Below are positions 27,201 to 34,348 of a stretch of DNA of 42,366 bases, one piece after another. The notes under the pieces were generated by a model that made no database searches, was not told the DNA's origin, and worked only from the letters and a program-made list of their open reading frames with translations. This DNA is from Clostridia bacterium (GTDB taxonomy: Bacteria > Bacillota > Clostridia > Oscillospirales > Acutalibacteraceae). Made by a program: the position numbers and the translations under genes. The stretch is from assembly GCA_017453685.1 (NCBI GenBank), contig JAFTEL010000093.1, positions 1 to 42,366 on the forward strand, in the 5' to 3' direction. The number at the start of each line of letters is the position of its first letter. The first letter of the stretch is position 1.

Positions 27201-27362
27201 GGTATAACGATCCTCACGGAAATAATCATGGTTCGCGATCATGTACGCCAACAAGGTGTTGTCAAAACCGACAGCGCCGGCAATCGCGCCGATCCCGATC
27301 TGAACGGAACACAGCAGCAACGCAAACGCCATGATTGCACTGAGAATTCTTTTGTTTTTCAT
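24234..27362 (-). CDS. Secreted modular protein: FIVAR, InlB B-repeats, cohesin-like region, dockerin
   Basis: A 1042-residue secreted protein. Residues 1-30 are a signal peptide. FIVAR-like helical modules appear at about 33-100, 200-268 and 270-330, and an Ig-like strand-rich module at about 105-195. Four InlB B-repeat (Listeria-Bacteroides repeat) modules follow at about 396-465, 468-540, 542-614 and 617-683, each ending in YAHW-like or WTL/NWV strands. A beta-rich stretch at 705-890 could be a cohesin-like or other adhesion domain (uncertain). A small GTIV...TGS domain precedes a type I dockerin at 972-1033 with two calcium loops (GDIDSNGTVDGTD and DPNHDGVIDATD). There is no LPXTG motif, so attachment would be through the dockerin. 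The start has GGAGG. It is downstream of, and paired with, the 1561-residue protein. Confidence 0.9.
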   Translation of the reverse strand: MKNKRILSAIMAFALLLCSVQIGIGAIAGAVGFDNTLLAYMIANHDYFREDRYTVETWANYASVLDSVTAISNNAGTTQEQAMIAAADLAAAEAALTYRSAEYTSKLNIRLPLTALSGTTVTFEFKDALDNALTDVAATARGADVTSVDLGADGFYAVTLNVTAATGEAVPVTVTYTFNEKAYTFIVTLLVSASGADAANKTALGAYYLREMAKNRQAGDYSGGFQTYTSVLASMATVFANPSSTQTKVDRAVENMDLAINSLVSALADYSRIYALLAQVNEMDPDNYNTFVAVEHAIALIEYDLPLSQQYYVDNMADNLQDAINSLTLKTSYYTVVCVTEDGVQLSSNRYSGTRTYVVRVVAPVHPGYAPDVENQAITLDQDETTVTFTYTPVTYYAYFDPNGGTCDVTSKQLSYDHEYGELPVPVRDGYAFLGWFSSPTAGEQVFADTMVTLNYIEQLYAHWSDIESYTIAFDTGDGDPCEPITATYGAPITLPEPHLYGCMSTGWYFDRAHTQPADFTTMPDLGDDGAVVTLYPNWVVKVYHVNLDPGEGGVVDDSGYQVTFGSTYGIIPEPTREGHNFIGWYTEPGEGGTLVNEFTEVALDVEHTLYAHYTVNTYTLYFDMDGGTEIDPITQAYGTPVVLANQPEREYYLFGGWTLDGEAFELTTMPAGNVTIKAVWTLNTKCEYFLEPYKTVDGVEIPARNLIENDVIDVKVSIRTNYPVGQGIFGIMFDKRVFQLYNATLSKTAVANTNSVYLNSINTTKTISGTANFASSNWASFFSDDPNFVVNDWQCSRLQTAAFKSGNIPQIITQKDWAFTFKLKVKTGISTGITSGMIRLDERMCRTQVNSTTKYPTCVAMQKINESTGAYTISDTVNLVPDVTNAYLDIPILSPDSELAARTGSTTVVDYTEGYVYGLEKELTLAKFASDYAQVIGTGTIVCDDTDLRTGSVIKVMCNDVCRAQYTVVIFGDIDSNGTVDGTDAYYVNLIASGMVSDDVLTPAQKLAADPNHDGVIDATDGALLADSGLLKATVSQVLPA

Positions 27363-27396
27363 TGCTATCCTCCAAAGCTATTTCAATCTTGGTTTA

Positions 27397-27422
27397 GCAG
27401 GGCGGCGGACACGCCGCCCTGC
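27397..27422 (-). other. Strong hairpin between the two giant surface-protein genes
   Basis: A perfect 10-base GC-rich inverted repeat (GCAGGGCGGC and GCCGCCCTGC) with a six-base loop sits in the 69-base gap. No T-tract follows on the minus strand, so it is more likely an mRNA-stabilising or attenuating hairpin than a full terminator. Confidence 0.6.
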
Positions 27423-27431
27423 CAGTCGGTG

Positions 27432-30400
27432 TTATTTGGAGATGCCGAGGACTTTAAGAAGGACAAAGTTGACGACCTTGTTCAAGAGCGAGATCAGCGT
27501 ATTGACAACGTCCGCAATCTTGTTGCTCTTGAGCAAGCCGGCAACGGCTTCGCCGATCGCGCCGGTATCAATGGATTCAGTCTGATAGTCAGGATCTTCA
27601 TCCCAGTGTGCGTAAAGCGTTCTGTAGTAGCTGGTGTTGACCTTGGTGTTCTCGTCAATGACCATACCGCCGGAAAGCTTGTTGTACCAGCCGGTGAAGA
27701 TGTAGCCTTCACGGGTCGGCGTCGGCAGGTTGGCATAGGTGGAACCGTAGGTGACGTACATGGTGGTCGGGTTGACCGTACCGCCGTTGGCGTTGAAGAT
27801 CACACGATAGGTATCGGGCGTGTAGGTGAATTCAACGTCAACACCCTCGTGGGTGATCGTGACAAGCTGCTTGGTATCGTTGGAGGAATAGCCGATGATT
27901 TCGGGAACTTCGATGATGACCTTTTCGCCGACGTTGCCGACGATCACATCAGTGCTCAGCAGGGAGCCTTCGATTTCTTCGCCGTTGACGACGATGCCGT
28001 TGTTTTCGATTACATTGCCGGAAACGTCAAGGCAGCGGATTCTGATCTGGCTCTGAGCGGGCTGCAGGTTATCGATCGCCGCTCTGAGGTTGTCGCAGGT
28101 CTCATCGACAAGGGACTGCTGGAGCATGCCCTGGCTGTAGTTGATGGTGTTGAGGATTCTGGTCACGGCGCTGAAATCCTGATAATCGAACGGATTCAGA
28201 GAAACCGCAACACAGTAGAGCTGATGGAGTCTGGCGAAGTCAGCGGACTTGTATTCAAGCCAGGAAATGGCTTCGTTCAGGTTCTCGTTGGCTTCGTCAA
28301 TCTCAGCCTGCGTGCTGGTCGGGTTGTTCAGAGCAGCAACAGCATCTTCAAGATCCTTCAAATAGATCTCCCAACCGCCGGAATAGAACCATTCCTGACG
28401 GCAGGCGGTGATCGCCTTGTTGACGGACGTTCTGAGGACAGACTTGTCGCAAGCTTCAACGCGCAGTTTGATCTGCGGGTGAGAGATATCGCTGCCGCCG
28501 TTGGAGGAGGTCGCAGTGACCGTCAGGGAAATGGTGGTCTCCATGGTACCGCCGGCAGCGGGGATCGCACCGGCGAAGGAGATGTTCTTGGAATCGGTCT
28601 GGTTCAGCGTGAAGGAATAGCTGCTGTCGCTGAGCTTGATCGCCGGGTTGGAGGAAGCGATCGAAGTGGCCTTCACTTCCGTCATGGTGCCGCTCGGGAG
28701 GTAAGTGGAGCTGTAAGAGCTGGCATACTTGGTGAGGGTGAGCATCAGACCGGGGATCTGGTTGAGGTTCTGATACTGGCTGACGTCAACGAAGATGGTA
28801 CCCGTCGGGACGGAGGACATGCCGCCGGCTTCACCGCCGGTACTGTGCTCGTTGTTGTAAGTCGTGATGGTGGCACTCGCCTCACCGATGCCGTTCAGGG
28901 AGACAACGTAGCCGTTGCGGAGCAGACCGCTGTGGCAGGTGTTGACGTTGATGTTGGCGGCATAAGTGCCTTCCGTCACGAAGGTGTAGGCATTAGCCGT
29001 GTAGCTCTTGCCGGTCGAGGGCTGCGTGAAGTTGATGTTCGCCGTAACAACGGTGTAGAGCGGGGAATCAGTCGGCGTGATAACCCAGCAGTAGTAGTCG
29101 CCTTCCATGTAGGGTTCGCCGATGGTCGCGCCGTTGTTGACCGTTGCGGAAACGTTGGTAACGGCAGCGCCGCTGGATTCACGGAACTTCAGAACCGTGT
29201 TGGAGTCCTTCGCAACCGTGTCGTCGATCACGATGTCGGCGTTCAGCTCGTAGTTGATCTTCCAGACGGTCAGGCCGTTGAGAGCAAGATTCAATCTGGT
29301 TGCCGCAGCGTCAACGATGGACTGGGAGTTCACGTCGTAGTCGCGGTCAAGCGCGAGGGCGGCGGCAAGAGCAGCCTTGAACTCAACGATCGTGCTGGTG
29401 GTGTAGAGTTTATAATCCTCTTCTTTGATCGCCTGAGCACGCGCGATGATCTGATCGAGAACAACGTATCTGGCAAGTCTGACCCACGGGGACAGATTCG
29501 CGATGGCGGCGAAGAGCTGCTGTCTGGCGAGCGAGATCTTCGACTGCTTGATGCCGGTCTGACCGTTGACGGTGTTCGCGAAAGCCAGCGCTTCCTGATA
29601 GAGTCTCCAGCTTCTGTCGCTGTAGAGCTTTGCGCCGGTGTCGCTGCCTTCAACAAGGTTCTCGGCGGGCACGTTGGTGTTGGCGTATTCGATCTCACGG
29701 ATGAGCTGGGTCTTGCACAGAGTCGTTCTGGCGGGAAGCTGATTGTAGTAGTATTCCAAACGATAGTAGCAGTTCTTCAATTCCTGCGCCGTTACGGAAA
29801 GATTGTTCTTCTCGTACTTGGCAAGCAGATCCTGGCAAGCTTCGAATTCGTCTTCAAAATCTTTATACTTGTAAAGAAGGCTGTAGTCTTCTTCGCCCAT
29901 GGTCGCGTAGTCCGCATCGGAATACTTGATCCCGTCGTTGGCGGGGAAGCAGGTGTTCATCAGCGCCTTGAGGTCGGCAACGGACTTGTTGGGATAATCA
30001 AGCGGCGGTTCGACCAGGAAGCTTGCATCGGAACGAAGACCGATGATCTGACCGACAAGGGGAAGAATGGTCGGGAAGTTGTAGGTTCTCTCGTCATAGA
30101 GAGCTGCGAACAGGTTGCTGATGAGGGTGGCGAGGTTCGCACCGGTGTTGGTGTAAACCAGATCCTCGATCGTGGTGACGTTCGGCATGATGTTGGTGCC
30201 GTTCATCAGGCTCTTGAAGACGCGACCAAGGAAGCCGAGCAGGAACTTAATGGCCGGGAGATAGAGGTCAGCGCTCTTTGTCGCGTCCATCTGGCTTAAG
30301 TCGTAATTCGTGATGCTGTTGCCATTTTGATCTTTCGGATACGGCTTACCGACGAAGGAGAGAAGACGTTCGATGTCAAGCGTCTGAACGCCTTCGATGA

Positions 30401-32117
30401 TAACGCCTTTGATCAGGGCTTCGGAGATGGTCGAATACTCTGACCGGATATCATCAATCGTAAGGATTTTGGGATCGATGATCTGGAAGAGGGTGGCGTC
30501 GATCTTCTGCCAGGCGTTCATGTTGGAGAAGTCCTGTCTGAGGTTGAAGATGAAGCCGTAGTTGTTAAGCGCCCAATCGATCAAGGCGCTGACCATCTGG
30601 TCAAAGTTGAGGTTCTTGTCAAGGTTGCAGGGAAGGACGGAATTCAGCCAGTAGATGAGGTAGTCGTTGCCGATCTCAACCCATGCGCCGTTTTCGGGGT
30701 CAAGCGTACCGTTGGCGATCTGACCGTAGTAATCGTTCTCGGGCAGAATATCAACCAGGCGGCTGATGAAGAAATAGGTCAGGCATTCCTGAATCGTATC
30801 ACAGCCGGGCAGAATACGGACTTCCGGCAGATAGATGGGCGCCAGCAGGCTGAAGAGATAGGAAACGAGCTGATCGGTGGTGTAGTTGGTCAGATCCGGG
30901 AATTCCATGTCCTCGGGGAAGTATTCGGGCAGGAACTGCTGCAGCAGACCGGGGCCAAGGCTGCGGATCAGGCTCTTGATGCTGGCAAGCAGATCGTCGT
31001 TGATATCAAGTCCGTGATTGGTGAAGCTGATAATATTATAGATCGCAGCGTCACCGCCCGTCGTACCGACAAGGAACCATGTCAGCAGCTTTTTGAGCTC
31101 GATGACCGGATATTCCTGATCGTCGTAAGCATAGCCAAGATGGAGATAATCGTTGACGATGCCGACGATAGTGGGCAGCAGACCGGGAGACTCGGGGTTG
31201 CCGTTGGGCCATTCGGTGCTGGTGTCAATGTTCAGCACGCCCGGCAGCTTTTCGCAAAGCATCGGCAGCAGGATGTCGTTCATGACGGAGTCGATCACGT
31301 CCTGAATGACGTCATAAGTCGGTCTCGTCGTCAGATTGACTTTGCCTTCCATGCTCGGCAGCTTGCCGGAGTAGCTCTGGGTGGAAACGTTGTAATCACC
31401 GACAAGAAGATGCTCCACGCCGATGGTGATCAGGGAATCGAGCGAAGTGCTGAGGGAGTAGCCGAACTTGTTGCCGTCAAGCGAATCCTCTTTGATAACA
31501 ATATCAAACTTGTCGGCATCGTTGGTCGCGATGAGGGAGTTGTGGATCACCTTGATCAGAAGGGACTTCAGCCACTTGGCAGTTCTCATCAAGAACGGGA
31601 CATCGTCTTCTTTCAGAAGATTGAATGTCGTAAGAATGCCCCAGTTAAATTCGTCTTTGACAATGTTGGCAACCGGATTCTTGTTGTCCTTCAGGAACTC
31701 AAGCAGCGCGTAGAACACGGCTTCGTCGGTCGTGTTGCTTCTGCGGGGATTCTCGATGGCGTCGCCGTCAAGGTCTTTGATGTCGCCCAACAGCGAGAAG
31801 AAGTTGGCAACGCCGAGCCAGCCGTTGTTGAGGATATCGGTCAAGGACTGGAAGGTATTGTCGATCGAGGTCAGGTTCACCTTGAGCTTGGTGACCTTGG
31901 CGTCGACCGTTTCGTTGATGTTCGCATCGGCGAGCTTCGCGTCGATGAAGTCGAGCATCATCGAGCAGGTCTGCTCATAGGTGTACTGAGGTTTGCCGAT
32001 TGAGTTGTACCCCACAGGCTCGGTATAAGCCTGATAGGCAGACGCACCGACGGCGAGATAGCTCGACATCAGCACAAATGCCATGAGGATACAGAGCAAT
32101 TTTGTGGTTTTCTTCAT
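27432..32117 (-). CDS. Giant secreted protein with novel helical N-terminal region, FIVAR and InlB B-repeat modules
   Basis: 1561 residues. Signal peptide 1-28. Residues about 40-730 are mostly helical, leucine-rich and unlike any domain I recognise, with recurring hydrophobic LLP-type helices. FIVAR-like helical modules lie at about 780-950, an Ig-like region at 950-1060 and a beta-rich part at 1060-1220. Two more FIVAR-like modules (1222-1290, 1291-1355) and an Ig-like module (1357-1434) precede one InlB B-repeat (1436-1505). The last 40 residues form a hydrophobic or amphipathic helix (VVNTLISLLNKVVNFVLLKV), with no LPXTG and no dockerin. The module order of residues 1222-1505 repeats that of residues 200-465 in the next protein. 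The start is ATG 32117 with GGAGGTG nine bases upstream. A longer frame to 32219 runs through the promoter and is rejected. Confidence 0.88.
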   Translation of the reverse strand: MKKTTKLLCILMAFVLMSSYLAVGASAYQAYTEPVGYNSIGKPQYTYEQTCSMMLDFIDAKLADANINETVDAKVTKLKVNLTSIDNTFQSLTDILNNGWLGVANFFSLLGDIKDLDGDAIENPRRSNTTDEAVFYALLEFLKDNKNPVANIVKDEFNWGILTTFNLLKEDDVPFLMRTAKWLKSLLIKVIHNSLIATNDADKFDIVIKEDSLDGNKFGYSLSTSLDSLITIGVEHLLVGDYNVSTQSYSGKLPSMEGKVNLTTRPTYDVIQDVIDSVMNDILLPMLCEKLPGVLNIDTSTEWPNGNPESPGLLPTIVGIVNDYLHLGYAYDDQEYPVIELKKLLTWFLVGTTGGDAAIYNIISFTNHGLDINDDLLASIKSLIRSLGPGLLQQFLPEYFPEDMEFPDLTNYTTDQLVSYLFSLLAPIYLPEVRILPGCDTIQECLTYFFISRLVDILPENDYYGQIANGTLDPENGAWVEIGNDYLIYWLNSVLPCNLDKNLNFDQMVSALIDWALNNYGFIFNLRQDFSNMNAWQKIDATLFQIIDPKILTIDDIRSEYSTISEALIKGVIIEGVQTLDIERLLSFVGKPYPKDQNGNSITNYDLSQMDATKSADLYLPAIKFLLGFLGRVFKSLMNGTNIMPNVTTIEDLVYTNTGANLATLISNLFAALYDERTYNFPTILPLVGQIIGLRSDASFLVEPPLDYPNKSVADLKALMNTCFPANDGIKYSDADYATMGEEDYSLLYKYKDFEDEFEACQDLLAKYEKNNLSVTAQELKNCYYRLEYYYNQLPARTTLCKTQLIREIEYANTNVPAENLVEGSDTGAKLYSDRSWRLYQEALAFANTVNGQTGIKQSKISLARQQLFAAIANLSPWVRLARYVVLDQIIARAQAIKEEDYKLYTTSTIVEFKAALAAALALDRDYDVNSQSIVDAAATRLNLALNGLTVWKINYELNADIVIDDTVAKDSNTVLKFRESSGAAVTNVSATVNNGATIGEPYMEGDYYCWVITPTDSPLYTVVTANINFTQPSTGKSYTANAYTFVTEGTYAANINVNTCHSGLLRNGYVVSLNGIGEASATITTYNNEHSTGGEAGGMSSVPTGTIFVDVSQYQNLNQIPGLMLTLTKYASSYSSTYLPSGTMTEVKATSIASSNPAIKLSDSSYSFTLNQTDSKNISFAGAIPAAGGTMETTISLTVTATSSNGGSDISHPQIKLRVEACDKSVLRTSVNKAITACRQEWFYSGGWEIYLKDLEDAVAALNNPTSTQAEIDEANENLNEAISWLEYKSADFARLHQLYCVAVSLNPFDYQDFSAVTRILNTINYSQGMLQQSLVDETCDNLRAAIDNLQPAQSQIRIRCLDVSGNVIENNGIVVNGEEIEGSLLSTDVIVGNVGEKVIIEVPEIIGYSSNDTKQLVTITHEGVDVEFTYTPDTYRVIFNANGGTVNPTTMYVTYGSTYANLPTPTREGYIFTGWYNKLSGGMVIDENTKVNTSYYRTLYAHWDEDPDYQTESIDTGAIGEAVAGLLKSNKIADVVNTLISLLNKVVNFVLLKVLGISK

Positions 32118-32174
32118 AAAAACTGCACCTCCAAATGTTCTGCATTGGTGTTTTTTGAGTACTGAAGAAATACT

Positions 32175-32249
32175 CGCTTGCCAGACAATAGATACTACTA
32201 CACTATTATCCATCGCCATTATAGCACAACAGGTTCAAGATGGCAAGCG
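32175..32249. repeat. 9-base inverted repeat bracketing the giant-protein promoter
   Basis: CGCTTGCCA (32175-32183) and TGGCAAGCG (32241-32249) are exact inverted copies, 57 bases apart. One copy contains the -35 box and the other lies in the leader about 30-35 bases after the predicted start. The arrangement fits paired operator sites, but could be chance. Confidence 0.45.
32218..32246 (-). promoter_or_regulatory. Strong promoter of the giant surface-protein pair
   Basis: On the minus strand TTGCCA (-35, 32241-32246) and a perfect TATAAT (-10, 32218-32223) are 17 bases apart. The -10 is preceded by TGC, giving an extended -10. Just upstream of -35 lies an A/T-run sequence resembling an UP element. 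The leader before the ATG is about 90 bases. Confidence 0.75.
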
Positions 32250-32423
32250 AATTGCACGAAAAATTTAGCAAAATTTTAACTTTTTGAGGCGTTTTTTCTG
32301 TGTTTTCACCACTTTTCGGTTAGCGGTCGGCAACTATTTTAGGCTGATTTCACATCGTGATCGCACATTTTTCCAAAGATACATTCGATCGCGCGCCGCG
32401 CTGCCGAACCGATGATCGGCAGC

Positions 32424-32462
32424 AAAAAAAGCTGCGGCTCCCTTTTCAGAGAATCGCAGCTT
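32424..32462 (-). terminator. Rho-independent terminator after the fumarase subunit gene
   Basis: On the minus strand AAGCTGCG, an 18-base loop and CGCAGCTT are followed by a run of T (the complementary A run is at 32424-32430). It is 25 bases past the stop and ends the transketolase-fumarase transcript. Confidence 0.85.
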
Positions 32463-32486
32463 ATTGTTATCTGTTCAGTTGGCGTT

Positions 32487-33017
32487 TTACGTTTGAAACA
32501 CGGAGCCGCCGCGGCAGTCAATGCCGACGATCAGCGGAAACTCCCGAAACGTCAGGCGTTTAACGCTTTCACAGCCGAGGTCGTCAAACGCGATGACCTC
32601 GCACGAGGTGATGCATTTGGCAGCCAGCGCGCCAGCGCCGCCCACGGCGCACAGGTAAACCGCCCCGTTGCGGCAGATCGCCTCGCACACCGCCTCGTTC
32701 CGCGGCCCTTTGCCGATCATGGCGACCAGCCCCAGATCCAGCAGCGTCGGCGCATAAGGGTCCATGCGCGAAGACGTGGTCGGTCCGCAGCTGCCGATCA
32801 CCCGACCGGGCGCCGACGGGGTCGGTCCCGCATAGTAAACGGCGGCGTCTTTCAAATCAAACGGCAGGGGCTCGCCCTGTTCGAGCAAACCGATCAGGCG
32901 TTTATGTGCCGCGTCGCGCGCGGTGTAGACCGTGCCGCTGAGCAGCACCCTGTCTCCCGCGCAAAGCGTCGGTGCCGCTTCGCGCAGCTGAGCCGTCGAT
33001 AAATGATACTGTACCAT
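32487..33017 (-). CDS. Fe-S-dependent fumarate hydratase (class I) beta subunit, orphan
   Basis: A 176-residue protein of the class I fumarase/L(+)-tartrate dehydratase beta-subunit family (PF05683). The hallmark motif GPTTSSRMD lies at about residues 78-86. Also present are GDRVLLSGTVYTARDAAHKR, MIGKGPRN and YLCAVGGAGAL, all typical. The enzyme normally works with a [4Fe-4S] alpha subunit encoded next door, and none is present within this window. GGAGG precedes the ATG. It is the last gene after the transketolase genes and the small DivIVA-like gene (gap 5 bases), and is followed by a terminator. Tartrate dehydratase cannot be excluded. Confidence 0.9.
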   Translation of the reverse strand: MVQYHLSTAQLREAAPTLCAGDRVLLSGTVYTARDAAHKRLIGLLEQGEPLPFDLKDAAVYYAGPTPSAPGRVIGSCGPTTSSRMDPYAPTLLDLGLVAMIGKGPRNEAVCEAICRNGAVYLCAVGGAGALAAKCITSCEVIAFDDLGCESVKRLTFREFPLIVGIDCRGGSVFQT

Positions 33018-33022
33018 ACCGC

Positions 33023-33304
33023 CTATTCCTCCGCCTCAGCGCCCAAATAGTTTTTGAGCAGCTGATCGACTTTTTTCAGCACGTCTTCGGGATCGTCCTC
33101 GTCCGTGATGACGGCGGGCGCCGCCTCGCGTTCGGCTTCCAGCGCGGCGATTCTGCTTTTCAGCTCGGCGATCAGCTCATCCTTTTCGGCGAGCTCGTCG
33201 CGGCACGCGGCCTGCTCGATCAAAAGCTGTTCGATATAATCAATGACGTCTTTCCGATGGAAGCCGCCGACGGCGGCCTTTCTGAAAGATTTTTCCTCGC
33301 TCAT
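33023..33304 (-). CDS. Small DivIVA-like coiled-coil protein
   Basis: A 93-residue protein. The N-terminal segment FRKAAVGGFHRKDVIDYIEQL resembles the membrane-binding start of DivIVA/GpsB proteins as found in small clostridial homologues. It is followed by a predicted coiled coil (about residues 28-62) and an acidic tail. It has no enzymatic motif. It sits between the split transketolase and the fumarase subunit, an unexpected place for a division-type scaffold, with gaps of 5 and 21 bases. The role is unknown. It could tether or organise neighbouring enzymes, but nothing in the sequence shows this. Confidence 0.75.
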   Translation of the reverse strand: MSEEKSFRKAAVGGFHRKDVIDYIEQLLIEQAACRDELAEKDELIAELKSRIAALEAEREAAPAVITDEDDPEDVLKKVDQLLKNYLGAEAEE

Positions 33305-33325
33305 AACGCCAATCCTTCCGGCAGC

Positions 33326-34273
33326 TTACTTTTTCAGCGCAACGGCCGCCTTGGTCTTTTCCACAATGTTTTCCGCGCACAGACCGTATATCTTGAGCAT
33401 CTGGACCGCGGGACCGGAAGCACCGAACTTGTCTTCCACACCGATGCGGACGACCGGCACCGGGCAGGCTTCGCAAACGGTCTCCGCCACAGCGGAACCG
33501 AGGCCGCCGATGATGCTGTGCTCTTCGACGGTGACGATCACGCCGGTCTCCTTCGCGGCGGCGATGACCAGTTCCCTGTCGATCGGCTTAATGGTCGCCA
33601 TGTTGATCACGCGGGCGTTGATGCCCTGCGCCGCCAACGTTTCCGCCGCGGCAAGCGCCTCAGCCACCATGAGGCCGGTGGCGATGATGGCAACGTCCTT
33701 GCCTTCGCGCAGCACGTTGCCCTTGCCGATCTCGAAACGGTAGTTTTCATCGAAGACACGCGGCACAGCCAGTCTGCCGAAGCGCAGATAGACCGGTCCT
33801 TCGGTCTCGGCGGCCGCCAGAACGGCAAGTCTCGCCTCGACGTCGTCCGCCGGGTTGATGATGGTCATGCCGGGGATGGTGCGCATGAGGGCGATATCCT
33901 CGCAGCACTGGTGGCTGGCGCCGTCTTCCCCGACAGAAATGCCGGCATGGGTTGCGCCGATCTTGACGTTGAGATGCGTGTAACCGATGGAATTGCGGAT
34001 CTGCTCAAACGCTCTGCCTGCCGCGAACATGGCAAACGAGCTGGCAAACACCGTGTAGCCCACCGCGGCAAGGCCGGCGGCGACGCCCATCATGTTGCTC
34101 TCGGCAATACCGGCGTCAAAGAAACGATCCGGAAATGCGTTTTTGAAGTTAATGGTTTTGGTCGCTTTGGCAAGGTCGGCGTCAAGCACGATGACCTTGT
34201 CGTTCTTTTCGCCCAGTTCAACGAGGGCTTTCCCGTATGCGTCACGGGTTGCAACTTTTACTACATCAGCCAT
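33326..34273 (-). CDS. Transketolase, C-terminal subunit
   Basis: A 315-residue polypeptide with the pyrimidine-binding and C-terminal domains of transketolase, as in the split enzymes of Clostridia and archaea. Motifs include DAGIAESNMMGVAAGLAA, the FASSFAMFAAGRAFEQIRNSIGY segment, GATHAGISVGEDGASHQ and, later, VEEHSIIGGLG. It pairs with the N-terminal subunit just upstream (gap of about 75 bases) to move two-carbon units in the pentose phosphate pathway. ATG 34273 is preferred because AGGTGA lies six bases upstream. GTG 34282 would overlap that site. Confidence 0.94.
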   Translation of the reverse strand: MADVVKVATRDAYGKALVELGEKNDKVIVLDADLAKATKTINFKNAFPDRFFDAGIAESNMMGVAAGLAAVGYTVFASSFAMFAAGRAFEQIRNSIGYTHLNVKIGATHAGISVGEDGASHQCCEDIALMRTIPGMTIINPADDVEARLAVLAAAETEGPVYLRFGRLAVPRVFDENYRFEIGKGNVLREGKDVAIIATGLMVAEALAAAETLAAQGINARVINMATIKPIDRELVIAAAKETGVIVTVEEHSIIGGLGSAVAETVCEACPVPVVRIGVEDKFGASGPAVQMLKIYGLCAENIVEKTKAAVALKK

Positions 34274-34348
34274 TCTATTCACCTAAAACCGCACACGCGC
34301 GTTCCGCCTGCGCGGCTCCTTTCAAAATAATGATTTGCCCGAAAAAAA

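Larger units (their letters stand above)
32118..32486. other. 369-base intergenic region: leader, promoter and fumarase terminator
   Basis: No gene is visible. The region holds the fumarase-side terminator (32424-32462), a second small hairpin (32400-32423, GCTGCCG/CGGCAGC), an AT-rich stretch, the promoter of the giant protein (32218-32246) and its roughly 90-base leader. The leader contains a small hairpin GAGTA/TACTC. A 60-codon minus-strand frame in the middle has no ribosome site or recognisable content. Confidence 0.6.

Noticed and set aside
24234-27362. Listeria internalin or recent transfer suggested by InlB B-repeats
   Set aside because: These repeats are common in secreted proteins of many Clostridia. 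No leucine-rich repeats, LPXTG motif or mobile genes are present.
27397-27422. Classical Rho-independent terminator between the giant genes
   Set aside because: The stem is perfect but no T-run follows on the transcribed strand, so I list it only as a hairpin.
26109-30299. 1396-codon plus-strand frame
   Set aside because: It runs across two minus-strand genes with signal peptides, repeats and a dockerin. Its translation is a low-complexity shadow caused by codon bias.
32120-32219. N-terminal extension of the giant protein to 32219
   Set aside because: The extension would cover the leader and the -10 box. ATG 32117 has GGAGGTG upstream and begins a proper signal peptide.
32339-32521. 60-codon minus-strand frame in the intergenic region
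   Set aside because: It overlaps the terminator and the fumarase gene end, with no ribosome site or similarity.
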